Source of the DNA: Fusibacter sp. 3D3
GTDB lineage: Bacteria > Bacillota > Clostridia > Peptostreptococcales > Acidaminobacteraceae
NCBI RefSeq assembly: GCF_001748365.1
Contig: NZ_BDHH01000009.1
Span: 1 to 61,628 of the forward strand
Direction of reading: 5' to 3'
Length of the DNA stretch: 61,628 bases
Positions 50,994 through 59,293 of the stretch are shown one piece after another. The notes beneath the pieces are model-generated. The model did no database searches. It was not told where the DNA came from and saw only the letters and a list, made by a program, of their open reading frames with translations. A program made the translations under genes and the position numbers. Every line of letters starts with the position of its first letter. The stretch's first letter is position 1.

Positions 50994-53828
50994 ATGAAAA
51001 GAAAATTATCATTTGCACTGGCGGTGCTTTTAATATCACTTTCACTGTCTGGAATTACAGGTTATGCTGAAAATGAGTCTTCAGCGGAGTTGCTTCATAA
51101 ATATGGTTTTATTGTGGGGGATAATGGCGATTTGATGGTGAATCAAAATTTGACTAGGGCACAAGCTTGTGTTTTATTATCAGAAATGTATGGAAAGAAA
51201 ACGGAGGCGTCTAAGTCTATTTACATACAGAATTTTACGGATGTAAATTCAAAAGACTGGTATGCATCTTATGTGACGTTTGCTAAGATCAACAAATGGA
51301 TCAGCGGCTATCCAGAGGGTACTTTTAAGCCCAACAGTTCGGTTTCTAAGCAAGAGTGGAGTGCAATGCTCATGAATGCTTTAGGGTATGCTTACTCATG
51401 GGAAACTGTAATATTGGATATGAATACGATAGGAATTCAATTTACGGCTCAAAATAATGCCGCAATCAGACGTGGAGAAGCTTTTGACGGTATGTGGGGA
51501 GCCTTAAAGATTCCTGCTAATCAGGAAACAGTGCCACTGGGATTAAAACTTGGTAAATTGCCAGAATCCTTATTTCAGGGAGAAGCTGGTACTTCGGTGG
51601 TGAACACGGATGCATTGGAAGTTCTGAGTTATAAGTCCATTGGCTTAACTGAAATTGAAGTCCTATTTAATAAAAAACTAGATTTGCAACACAATATTGA
51701 AAGTGAACGCGTAACTTTAAAACAAGAAACTAATTTTTTCTTAAAAGCCGATAAAATTGAGGTTTTAGAGGATGGTATGGGACTTAGAATAATTCCCAAT
51801 CTACCGATTAGCCAGAATAAGGTGATGGATATCACTCTAGCTGATATTAAAGCGACTGATGGTACGATCCTCAAAGAAAAAAAAATAATGGGTGTAAAAT
51901 TTTTGGATAGTACGTTACCTCAAATGCGGTCAGCAGAAATCATTGGTGATTATTATGTGAAAGTTACATTTAATGAACCCATACAAAGTGATGAAGATAT
52001 AGCGCCTAGGATTGACGAGGACACGATTCCGGAACTTAGTATCTCGGACTTTTTACTAAATGATGGCAAGATCAACATCAATAGTGTTAAGTTGACTGAG
52101 AACAATAAGGTGGCAATTATTAAGTGTAATACTAAAATAGTGGACAATGTAAAAGTAGTCGCAAAAACAAGTCTAAAAGATTTCGCAGGTTTCAATTTAT
52201 TTGCAACTGAATTAGTCGCTCAGTATAAATCAGACACAACATCACCAACACTTGTAAGTTATCGTGTGGTGAGCCCAAAGGAAGTCGTTTTAATTTGGAG
52301 TGAGAATATTCAACTTTTAAATGGACAAACTGCTTTTTATTATCATGATAGTGCGGCATACACAATAGACAATAATCTTAAAGATGAAAATATTAACGGT
52401 AGAGAAATGACTCTGAATTTTTCTAATAAACCATTTACGGCAGGTGATAATGAAGTGTTCGTGTTAAATGATACGATTTCTGATTTCTTTGGAAATAAGA
52501 ACACCTCTCAAAAAATTGTTGTAAACATGGGCGCAGATACTACAAAACCTACGGTTGAAGGCGAGCCTAACGTAAGAGATGAAAAGACAATTGAAATTTC
52601 TTTTAGTGAAACGTTAAGAAATACGGGTAGTGAAATTTATGTAAAATCAAATTATATTTTACTTGATTCTAATGGGAAAAAAGCAGATATTTCTCAAGTT
52701 TTATATGATTCTAAAGCGGCAACAGTTACTTTGAAATTTGCTAATAAATTAAACGGATCCTATAAGCTCAGTTTCAGTAATATCTATGACTATTATGGAA
52801 ACCCTCTTTTGGATTCTGGACATAGCTTTACAATTAAAGATATGGAAAAACCAACCCCAGCAAACTGGACGGCTAAAGTATTTTATATTGGAAGTACTGA
52901 ACAATATGTTATTATAACTTTTGATAAACCGATGAATACCTCGGGAGAATACTCAGTGCTAGATAAATCTAATTATCGGATCAATGGCACTTATTTAGAT
53001 AAAATCAAAACATCGGCGATTGATATCAGTTTAATTGATGAAAAGACAGTCCAACTTATAGTTGCAACAAAAGCCTATGATGGGATGGACATTGTATCAG
53101 ATAGCGATGATAAGGCAGAGACATCAGATTTAATTGTAGCAAAAGTAAAAGATAAAATTGGAAATGAAACAGAATCAAATGAGAATCTAGTGGACTTACA
53201 AGAAAAAAGCAGTATTGAAGTGATCTCTTTTAGATATATAGGAGATGATCAATGTGAAATTTTATTATCTGATAAAGTTGTAGATGTAGATGTGTCGGAT
53301 TTTGATATTGCAAGAAATAACATTCATTATACGATGGAAGATTACTTTGTTACAGAAAAAGAGGGTAAAAGTATTATCACAGCTACATTAAACCCAGACG
53401 TCAATGATTATAAAGGTATTTTTTTAAGAGCTTCTGGTCAGAATACTAAAACTGCATATGGAGAGACTTTTAACGCAAACAAAGGTTACATTGCGCTAAC
53501 AGAATATATAGGTGCGGGGATTGAGCAAATTACGCAAAATGGCAATCGCGTTGATTATGTGACTTATTCTAGATCCTCAGGTATCATTTCGATTAATTTT
53601 ACAACTAATATTAATGCTAATTCACTTTCTATGCTGACATTTGATGTAGATGGTTATGAAGTAGATCAGATAACAGCTTCAAGAAATCAAGTTCGGATTT
53701 ACATTGATTCAAAAGACAGAAGCAAAATAAGCCAGTATACAACAGTGCAACAAGTTTATCCTTTTCAAGATATGAATGAAATTAGGATTGAAAATATTTC
53801 AACGCGTGTAGAGATTCTTCAAGATTAA
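50994..53828 (+). CDS. SLH-domain surface protein with SbsA-like Ig repeats
   Basis: A 944-residue protein with a signal peptide (MKRKLSFALAVLLISLSLSG) and two recognisable SLH domains (~30-150; ISGYPEGTFKPNSSVSKQEW). A series of SbsA-type Ig-like domains follows. Each opens with a Pro/Thr boundary and a 'V-x-V-T-F-N-E-P-I' pattern (VKVTFNEPIQ; IEISFSETLR; VIITFDKPMN). A third SLH unit is not clear. It is likely an S-layer or wall protein. GAGGAGG precedes the ATG. The 178 bases upstream hold an AT-rich promoter region only. Confidence 0.85.
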   Translation: MKRKLSFALAVLLISLSLSGITGYAENESSAELLHKYGFIVGDNGDLMVNQNLTRAQACVLLSEMYGKKTEASKSIYIQNFTDVNSKDWYASYVTFAKINKWISGYPEGTFKPNSSVSKQEWSAMLMNALGYAYSWETVILDMNTIGIQFTAQNNAAIRRGEAFDGMWGALKIPANQETVPLGLKLGKLPESLFQGEAGTSVVNTDALEVLSYKSIGLTEIEVLFNKKLDLQHNIESERVTLKQETNFFLKADKIEVLEDGMGLRIIPNLPISQNKVMDITLADIKATDGTILKEKKIMGVKFLDSTLPQMRSAEIIGDYYVKVTFNEPIQSDEDIAPRIDEDTIPELSISDFLLNDGKININSVKLTENNKVAIIKCNTKIVDNVKVVAKTSLKDFAGFNLFATELVAQYKSDTTSPTLVSYRVVSPKEVVLIWSENIQLLNGQTAFYYHDSAAYTIDNNLKDENINGREMTLNFSNKPFTAGDNEVFVLNDTISDFFGNKNTSQKIVVNMGADTTKPTVEGEPNVRDEKTIEISFSETLRNTGSEIYVKSNYILLDSNGKKADISQVLYDSKAATVTLKFANKLNGSYKLSFSNIYDYYGNPLLDSGHSFTIKDMEKPTPANWTAKVFYIGSTEQYVIITFDKPMNTSGEYSVLDKSNYRINGTYLDKIKTSAIDISLIDEKTVQLIVATKAYDGMDIVSDSDDKAETSDLIVAKVKDKIGNETESNENLVDLQEKSSIEVISFRYIGDDQCEILLSDKVVDVDVSDFDIARNNIHYTMEDYFVTEKEGKSIITATLNPDVNDYKGIFLRASGQNTKTAYGETFNANKGYIALTEYIGAGIEQITQNGNRVDYVTYSRSSGIISINFTTNINANSLSMLTFDVDGYEVDQITASRNQVRIYIDSKDRSKISQYTTVQQVYPFQDMNEIRIENISTRVEILQD

Positions 53829-53863
53829 AGCAGAATTACTTGAGTTTAAAAGGTACATTAGAG

Positions 53864-53894
53864 AAAAGCCCCCTTGAATGATACGAGAGGGCTT
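53864..53894 (+). terminator. Hairpin terminator after SLH gene
   Basis: AAAGCCCCCTT pairs with GAGAGGGCTTT around a short loop, 36 bases past the stop; the tail is only weakly T-rich. Confidence 0.6.
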
Positions 53895-54049
53895 TCACTA
53901 TCTAAATATTGAGATTAATGATTAATGTGTTAAAAGTTTCTTAAAATATGGATAAAAAAAGATTAATTAATTCTAAAAGCTAGTGATTTATATTTATAAA
54001 AGGTTATAATGAACACAGGATAGTTGTAAGGAGGTATGAAAAAATAATT

Positions 54050-55237
54050 ATGAACATAAAAATCGTAAAAAAAATGGTAAGTATAATGCTTCTAGGGGTA
54101 ATGCTTATGACAGTGGTACCTCTTTCGACCTTTGCTGAAGATACACAAGAGGCAAGTGTTCAAGCAGATGCGACGGATGAGTCAAAAAAAATTCCAATAG
54201 AGATTGGACTTGTGGAATTAAGAGAGCTCTTTATAAATAATGTGAAAGATGTTCGTGATCTCAAAAAAAATATTTCAGATTTGGGAGAAAATGTGGACCG
54301 TTTTGATTATATGCCTTATTTGGTGGACAGACCCTCTGGAATGAAGGATCAAAGAAAAGGCCATTATTATGAATTTGCATACCCCAATTTGGTTCAACCC
54401 GAAAATTTGAAAGCTCAGTTACTCTCTTTAGAGGTGGGCAGGGAAAAATTGGAAACGACATTAAGTTATTCAGTGGACACAATGCTGTCTAGTTTAAGTG
54501 TTCTCAATGAACAAGTTAAATTATATGACAAAATGGTACAAAAGACAAAAAAGACATATGAAGGTATTTTGAAGAAGAAGGAACTTGGGACAATTAGTGA
54601 GGTGGCTGCAGAAACGGCACGTGTTGAACTCGATAATTTAAAATACACATATCGCAAAAATGAGCTTCAAGCGCATACCCTTAGGTTGAACATTATGTCT
54701 CAGGCGGGTTTGGAATTCGACCAAATTTACAGTTTTCCGGTCCCGGTTTTTACATTAAGTGATTTTGATGAAACTCAGTTTGGTCAATACTATGAAACAG
54801 CTCTTAGCGCCAATAAGGATGTGATTGCAGCTAATCGCCAGATGGAAGCACTTGAAAATGAAAAGAAATATGTTGAGCAATATGAAGTCTTTATTTTAAA
54901 ATCAGATTTATTAGATTTTAAAAGACGATATGAAGAAGGTCAAGCCCTTCAAGTAACTTCAAAAGAAAGCGTTTACACAAATTTGAGAACATATTTGAGT
55001 GAATTTTATCGGTTAAAAGAAGAATTAAATGTTGCCCAAACGCAGATAAAGTATGACGAGAACTATTTGTCAAAACTCAAAAAAATGGAGGCGCTAGGGC
55101 AAGTTGTAGACACAGATAGACTTTCATATGAAATTAAAGTTTTTCAATCTGAAATTAAAGCGATGTCTTTAAAAAATGAAATGCTTTTATTGAGTCAGAA
55201 AATTGAGATGTTTACAGCGAATGGTTTGAAATTATAA
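54050..55237 (+). CDS. Exported TolC-like coiled-coil protein (1)
   Basis: 395 residues, with a signal peptide ending near LSTFAED. The rest is almost wholly long amphipathic helices with the repeat organisation of the OEP/TolC family (GTISEVAAETARVELDNLKY is the family's 'G-x-I-x-x-x-x-V-x-x-A-x-x-x-L' pattern). TolC proteins form outer-membrane tunnels in diderms; relatives occur in Gram-positive genomes with unknown role. It is followed 16 bases later by a second such gene. AAGGAGG lies 14 bases before the ATG, slightly far. No pump or adaptor gene adjoins it. Confidence 0.7.
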   Translation: MNIKIVKKMVSIMLLGVMLMTVVPLSTFAEDTQEASVQADATDESKKIPIEIGLVELRELFINNVKDVRDLKKNISDLGENVDRFDYMPYLVDRPSGMKDQRKGHYYEFAYPNLVQPENLKAQLLSLEVGREKLETTLSYSVDTMLSSLSVLNEQVKLYDKMVQKTKKTYEGILKKKELGTISEVAAETARVELDNLKYTYRKNELQAHTLRLNIMSQAGLEFDQIYSFPVPVFTLSDFDETQFGQYYETALSANKDVIAANRQMEALENEKKYVEQYEVFILKSDLLDFKRRYEEGQALQVTSKESVYTNLRTYLSEFYRLKEELNVAQTQIKYDENYLSKLKKMEALGQVVDTDRLSYEIKVFQSEIKAMSLKNEMLLLSQKIEMFTANGLKL

Positions 55238-55253
55238 AGTGGAGGACGTATAA

Positions 55254-56372
55254 ATGAAGAAGTATCTTTACATTGCATTGACGATTTTGCTTGTTTTTCA
55301 AGTTGGATCGTTACCGATATTTGCAGATGAAGAGTCCAAAGGGCCTATCTCAATTTCATATGAAGATGCGGTTCAAATGATGATTAAAAATAATCGTGAA
55401 CTTGACAGCATTGCAAAGCAAATTGAAATACAAAAAGAAATTATAATTGAGGTTAAGAATGAGTCAAGTCGATTAGATGGTTTTATTTATGATGATGAAA
55501 ATAAAATAAATGATAGAGCAACTGCGGTTTATGTGGATCCTGTGATTGCTCAAAATAAGTTGAATAGTTTAAAAAGAAGTTATGAAGACAAAATTTTTGA
55601 GTTAGAACAAAGTGTGATTGATTATTATGTAAATTTAGTGACAAAAGAAAATCAAATAACTGTCTATGAAAATTTGAAAGTAATTGATCAAAAAGAATTT
55701 GAACAAAAGTCTTTGGAACTCCAATTGGGTAAGATTACAGAAAATGATGTGTTACCTTATGAGATTGAAATTGATACTGTAAACAAAGATTTAGAAAATG
55801 CGATTCGCAATAAAAATTTAACGTTAATGGATTTTAATTATTTAATTACAAATGAATTAGTGGTCAAGTATATTCCCAATACGACCAATATAAATTCTAT
55901 TCTAACAGGCAATTATTTAGCGCTTGAAACGTTGGATTTAAATACAATTATTAAGAAAAATGTTGAGAATGACGCCACTCTAGCGAGCTATAGGGAAGAC
56001 ATCGAAAAGTATGAGCAACAAAAAAAAGTTGAGCGAGTTTACACGAGTAGTGTAAGCGCATATAAAAACTTTGATTCAAATATTGAAGAGAACACGTTGG
56101 ACACCGATAAAAGGAAAAAAACAATTCAGTACAAAGTATATACAGATTTTGACAATTTGCAAAGTTTGCTTTTGGATTATAAAATTGCACAAAATAGTTT
56201 AACGTTAGCTGAGAATAGTCAAAAAACAGCGAATGTGAAATTTGAGCTAGGTCTTGTCACACAAATTGATGTATCAAAAGCTGAAAAAAATTTGATTTCT
56301 GCGAAGAATGACGTGACAAATGCACTGAATGCATATTATAAAGCCTATCAAGCGTTTTTAAGATTTCACTAA
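55254..56372 (+). CDS. Exported TolC-like coiled-coil protein (2)
   Basis: 372 residues, signal peptide ending near LPIFADEE. An OEP-type opening (ISISYEDAVQMMIKNNRELD) and the duplicated C-terminal motif (ELGLVTQIDVSKAEKNLISA, then NDVTNALNAYYKAYQAFLRF) are characteristic of TolC-family proteins. Helices dominate and no beta-barrel strands are evident. It shares an operon with the preceding paralogue, with GGAGG before its ATG. The two may form a mixed oligomer spanning the wall or S-layer; that is inference. Confidence 0.78.
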   Translation: MKKYLYIALTILLVFQVGSLPIFADEESKGPISISYEDAVQMMIKNNRELDSIAKQIEIQKEIIIEVKNESSRLDGFIYDDENKINDRATAVYVDPVIAQNKLNSLKRSYEDKIFELEQSVIDYYVNLVTKENQITVYENLKVIDQKEFEQKSLELQLGKITENDVLPYEIEIDTVNKDLENAIRNKNLTLMDFNYLITNELVVKYIPNTTNINSILTGNYLALETLDLNTIIKKNVENDATLASYREDIEKYEQQKKVERVYTSSVSAYKNFDSNIEENTLDTDKRKKTIQYKVYTDFDNLQSLLLDYKIAQNSLTLAENSQKTANVKFELGLVTQIDVSKAEKNLISAKNDVTNALNAYYKAYQAFLRFH

Positions 56373-56405
56373 AATTCTAAATAGGGTTAGAGGATTGCTT
56401 AACTG

Positions 56406-56425
56406 TTGACTTTTGATACTTTAAC
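56406..56425 (-). repeat. Solo inverted-repeat end (MITE-related)
   Basis: TTGACTTTTGATACTTTAAC is the reverse complement of the 40052 terminal repeat with two mismatches. No partner end is found close by; another copy in opposite orientation is at 58072. Confidence 0.5.
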
Positions 56426-56471
56426 TCAATATTTATTTTGAAATATAACATTGCATGTGTGGTTTGATGAG

Positions 56472-56500
56472 AGGGTAGCCTAGAAATAGGTTGCCCTGTT
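56472..56500 (+). terminator. Hairpin terminator after TolC-like genes
   Basis: GGGTAGCCT / AGGTTGCCC with two G-T pairs is followed by TGTTTTGTT. A second stem GCAAAGAGCAG / CTGCTCTTTGT follows at about 56526-56560. The remainder of 56373-56700 holds only the MATE promoter. Confidence 0.6.
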
Positions 56501-56630
56501 TTGTTAATATCATTAGTCTTCGTTCAGCAAAGAGCAGTAATGTTCAGCCTGCTCTTTGTGGTTACATGAAACATTTATTATCACGGATCATGTGGTGTTT
56601 TTAGCGTCAGAGTGTGAAAAAAATATTGAG

Positions 56631-56660
56631 TTGCCCGAAATAATTAGAACATGCTATAAT
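56631..56660 (+). promoter_or_regulatory. Promoter of the MATE gene
   Basis: TTGCCC (56631-56636), an 18-base gap, then TATAAT (56655-56660), 40 bases before the start codon. Confidence 0.65.
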
Positions 56661-56700
56661 AATTCGAATAGAATTTTAGTGATGAGATGAGGGCACTTTT

Positions 56701-58071
56701 ATGAACAAGGGCAACGATCGGATCAACTTAATTGAAGGATCAATTATTACAAATTTGCTAAAAATGGCCATTCCAATCATGGGCACTAGCTTTATGCAAA
56801 TGGCCTATAACATGACGGATATGATTTGGATTGGTTTTCTAGGATCGAAAGCTGTGGCTGCAGTTGGCATTGCAGGTTTTTATGTATGGTTTTCGTTTGC
56901 ATTTATACTGATTTCCAAAACGGGAACGGAAGTAAAAGTAGCTCAGGCATCTGGTGCAAATAATGAAGATGCGGCTGAAAATTATGCAAGATCAGGTTTT
57001 CAAGTGATCTTTATAATCGGCATTTTGTATACAGTTGTCCTTATTTTGTTTAAGGAAAGCTTAATTGATTTCTTTAACACAAGGGATGCTGAAGTGGAAC
57101 TTATGAGTAAAGCCTATCTGATGATTATTGCATTAGGCATGGTGTTCTCTTTTTCAAATCAAGTCTTTACAGGTATATTTAATGGCCGTGGAGATAGCAA
57201 ATCACCTTTTAAAGTCAATGCAACGGGTTTGATTATTAATATTATATTAGATCCTATTTTAATTCTGGGTTTTGGTCCAATACCAGCTTTTGGAGTTGTA
57301 GGCGCAGCGGTTGCCACTATTTTTGCTCAATTTGTTGTTTTTCTGCAATTTGTTTATTATATCAAATTTAAGCACAGTTTATTTCATCATTTTACATTTA
57401 TAAAAAAACCAAATATTAAGAGTATTGAAACGATTGTGGCTATGGGCATGCCACCAGCAATCCAGAGTGGGCTGTTTACTTTCATATCGATGTTTATAGC
57501 GCGCCTAATTGCGGATTATGGTGCAACGCCTATTGCGGTTCAGAAGGTTGGTTCACAGATTGAAGCTATTTCTTGGATGACAGCAGGTGGTTTTGCTGTG
57601 GCACTGGGCGCTTTTGTAGGGCAAAATTATGGTGCAGGGCAATTTAAGCGTGTCGTAGAAGGTTATAAGAAGGCAATTGGCGTTGCTGTTCTATTGGGCG
57701 TTTTTAACAGTTTGCTGTTATTCTTGGGTGCAAAGTGGCTCTTTATGATTTTTATCCGAGAACCGCTTGCGATTATTCAAGGCGTGGATTATCTCAGAAT
57801 TCTTGCAGTATCTCAGCTTTTTATGTGTATTGAAATTACAGCCACAGGTGCACTCAACGGTATTGGCAATACAAAACCAGCTGCTTTTATCAGCATCGTG
57901 TTTAATGCTTTGAGAATTCCGCTTGCATACTATTTAAGTACTCAGACGCCTTTAGGGCTCAATGGCATTTGGTGGACGATTACCATAAGCAGTATTTTTA
58001 AGGGGATTATCGTCTATATTTGGTTTGGGATGGTTGTGAGGCGGTCTCCTGAATTTTCAAATGCTATATAG
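56701..58071 (+). CDS. MATE-family multidrug efflux transporter
   Basis: A 456-residue cation-coupled exporter with 12 membrane segments in two halves. The opening PIMGTSFMQMAYNMTDMIWI is typical of NorM/DinF-type MATE proteins, as are GAAVATIFAQFVVF and AFVGQNYGAGQFKRV. Drug specificity cannot be read. GATGAGATGAGGG precedes the ATG. Two MITE-related ends in opposite orientation lie outside the gene (56406 and 58072). Confidence 0.92.
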   Translation: MNKGNDRINLIEGSIITNLLKMAIPIMGTSFMQMAYNMTDMIWIGFLGSKAVAAVGIAGFYVWFSFAFILISKTGTEVKVAQASGANNEDAAENYARSGFQVIFIIGILYTVVLILFKESLIDFFNTRDAEVELMSKAYLMIIALGMVFSFSNQVFTGIFNGRGDSKSPFKVNATGLIINIILDPILILGFGPIPAFGVVGAAVATIFAQFVVFLQFVYYIKFKHSLFHHFTFIKKPNIKSIETIVAMGMPPAIQSGLFTFISMFIARLIADYGATPIAVQKVGSQIEAISWMTAGGFAVALGAFVGQNYGAGQFKRVVEGYKKAIGVAVLLGVFNSLLLFLGAKWLFMIFIREPLAIIQGVDYLRILAVSQLFMCIEITATGALNGIGNTKPAAFISIVFNALRIPLAYYLSTQTPLGLNGIWWTITISSIFKGIIVYIWFGMVVRRSPEFSNAI

Positions 58072-58096
58072 GTTAGAGTGTCAAAAGCCAATTTCG
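58071..58096 (+). repeat. Solo inverted-repeat end (MITE-related), right of MATE gene
   Basis: GGTTAGAGTGTCAAAAGCCA and following ATTTCG match 40051-40076 with one difference (GCC for GTC). It starts at the last base of the MATE stop codon. No right-hand partner was found up to 58300. Confidence 0.65.
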
Positions 58097-58170
58097 CTTC
58101 TCCCATCTACTTTGTGCTAGATCTCCGATCTCATATTTTGTTAACAAGAGAGAATAGAAAGTGGAGCTTA

Positions 58171-58241
58171 TATAACCCTTGAGGATCCGATAGGATTGTG
58201 CAAGTGTTACGAAGGTAGCGAAGCGGACTGAGTATCCGTTT
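58171..58241 (+). ncRNA. Candidate structured RNA, copy A
   Basis: TATAACCCTTGAGGA is followed directly by the core TCCGATAGGATTGTGCAAGT, GTTACGAAGGTAGCGAAGCG and GACTGAGTA. The core recurs almost unchanged at 59022-59079. Predicted stems: ATCC-GATA-GGAT, and AAGCGGA / TCCGTTT around the loop CTGAGTA. It is followed by an intrinsic terminator (58249-58298). I do not recognise a known riboswitch or RNA family. Confidence 0.55.
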
Positions 58242-58248
58242 TATGGAG

Positions 58249-58298
58249 AGGCTTCTGTCATGATTTTTAATTCGTCATGGAAGAAGCCTTAATTTTTT
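58249..58298 (+). terminator. Terminator after RNA copy A
   Basis: AGGCTTCTGTCATGA (58249-58263) pairs with 58274-58288 at 13 of 15 positions, then TTAATTTTTT. It would end either the MATE transcript or an RNA carrying copy A. Confidence 0.75.
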
Positions 58299-58310
58299 AA
58301 AGATTACAAA

Positions 58311-58350
58311 TACCACGTGTTACGTGTTGTATCACGTACACAACGCAACA
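58311..58350. repeat. Degenerate palindrome E8
   Basis: The core GTATCACGTAC (58329-58339) is a one-base variant of GTACCACGTAC. TGTTACGTGTTGTAT and its opposite arm pair at about 11 of 15 positions. Confidence 0.55.
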
Positions 58351-58382
58351 AAAATAAGATGTAAAAAAATGTTATATAATTG

Positions 58383-58412
58383 TTGCTTTTCCGTAACACT
58401 TTGTGATATACT
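58383..58412 (+). promoter_or_regulatory. Promoter A (small-ORF unit)
   Basis: TTGCTT (58383-58388), an 18-base gap, then TATACT (58407-58412). The same spacing and -10 occur at 58853-58882, and the sequences just downstream are related. Confidence 0.55.
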
Positions 58413-58487
58413 TTAAAAAACGCATTTGTTGTTAAGAGACAATAGTACTTTCACAACAATATGACTAAATTTTAAAGGAGAATCGTA

Positions 58488-58625
58488 ATGCATTATAAAG
58501 ATCACACGGTCATCTGGGTCATGGAAAATATTTGCTACAAACCAGAGATTAGAATGGAATACGAGGGTACAAATGAGATCATACGCATAAAATCGGGCAT
58601 ACATACCCAAATTCATAGAAAATAA
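58488..58625 (+). CDS. Small protein of 45 residues, unknown function
   Basis: ATG 58488 has an excellent AAAGGAG at 58474-58480. The product starts MHYKDHTVIWVMENICYKPE and is hydrophilic with no membrane segment. A G+C stem with a TTCG loop and TTTT tail follows 5 bases after the stop. The HYxDHTxxW opening recurs in the reading frame at 59078-59293, so the two are probably paralogues. Family not recognised. Confidence 0.6.
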   Translation: MHYKDHTVIWVMENICYKPEIRMEYEGTNEIIRIKSGIHTQIHRK

Positions 58626-58629
58626 TGCC

Positions 58630-58656
58630 TTATAGAGATGCCTTCGGGACGTCTCT
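58630..58656 (+). terminator. Terminator of the small-ORF unit
   Basis: TAGAGATGCC and GGACGTCTCTA pair around TTCG (one bulge), then TTTT. The following 58657-58850 shows no convincing gene. Confidence 0.75.
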
Positions 58657-58852
58657 ATTTTGCGTTCTATAGCAATTTGCCTTCACAAACCAAGAACTCA
58701 CAACAAGAGAGCAAACGGCCTAGGTGATTATGAAGTCAAAATGTATAGGTCACAGATCTATGAAACGCCTTGTGCAAAAGCAATAAAGCTTAAAAAGAAT
58801 TCATCACAAAAAATACATCACAAAAAAGATGTAATAATATGTAAAAATGATC

Positions 58853-58882
58853 TTGATTTTACTTAATGTCCTGTGTTATACT
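58853..58882 (+). promoter_or_regulatory. Promoter B (RNA copy B / SLH unit)
   Basis: TTGATT (58853-58858), an 18-base gap, then TATACT (58877-58882). Transcription from here would start ~45 bases before RNA copy B. Confidence 0.55.
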
Positions 58883-58934
58883 AAAAAAAATGTATTCGTT
58901 ATTAAATGATAATAATGATCTAAAGCATGATGAA

Positions 58935-59079
58935 TATAACCCTTGAGGAGATGTCCCCCACTTCTCAAAGTGGGGGTTCATATTCCTAATTCAGTGGGAG
59001 TCCAAACGCCCACTGAATGCAATCCGATAGGATTGTGCAAGTGTTACGAAGGTAGCGAAGCGGGCTGAGTAGACGCTTT
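58935..59079 (+). ncRNA. Candidate structured RNA, copy B, with two-hairpin insert
   Basis: TATAACCCTTGAGGA (58935-58949) matches copy A, then ~72 bases are inserted. The insert is two perfect hairpins: CCCCCACTT / AAGTGGGGG (58955-58976) and ATTCAGTGGG / CCCACTGAAT (58989-59018). The core then resumes at 59022. The last stem is AAGCG / CGCTT with the same CTGAGTA in the loop, where copy A has a G-T pair. It sits in the 5' leader of the small ORF and SLH gene, a riboswitch-like place. Confidence 0.6.
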
Positions 59080-59293
59080 GAAAGGTTTTACCTTGTCTAA
59101 TCTTGGTTATCATTATCCTGATCATACGATTGTATGGGAGGCTTTAAATATTGAAAATGACATGTGGGCTATAAAAGCAACAAGCAATAAGCAACAAGTA
59201 AAAAAGGATTTAATCATTTCTATAGACGTTGAATTAAAAGAATGCCAAATTGATCATTTTAGAAAATTGGAAGGAGAAATTTATGAACTTTAA
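59078..59293 (+). CDS. Small protein, paralogue of the 45-residue protein
   Basis: An open frame of up to 71 residues. The segment YHYPDHTIVWEALNIENDMW matches the opening of the small protein at 58488. The start is uncertain: TTG 59078, or TTG 59093 behind GAAAGG, because no ATG is available and the frame begins in the tail of RNA copy B. The stop overlaps the SLH start by 11 bases, suggesting coupled translation. Function unknown. Confidence 0.5.
   Translation: MKGFTLSNLGYHYPDHTIVWEALNIENDMWAIKATSNKQQVKKDLIISIDVELKECQIDHFRKLEGEIYEL

Noticed and set aside
54050-56372. Reading the TolC-like pair as proof of an outer membrane.
   Set aside because: No barrel strands, no LPS or Bam genes in the window, and TolC-family relatives occur in Gram-positive genomes.
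56406-58096. MATE gene as a composite transposon between inverted ends.
   Set aside because: The ends point outward relative to the ~120-base element, lack evident target duplications and no transposase lies between them.
58660-58866. 68-codon frame between the two small-ORF units.
   Set aside because: Lys-rich low-complexity translation with no ribosome binding site; it ends in promoter B.
58935-59079. Calling the RNA a c-di-GMP, THF or group I intron element.
   Set aside because: The hallmark sequences I know for these (for example GGCAAACC for c-di-GMP-I) are absent.
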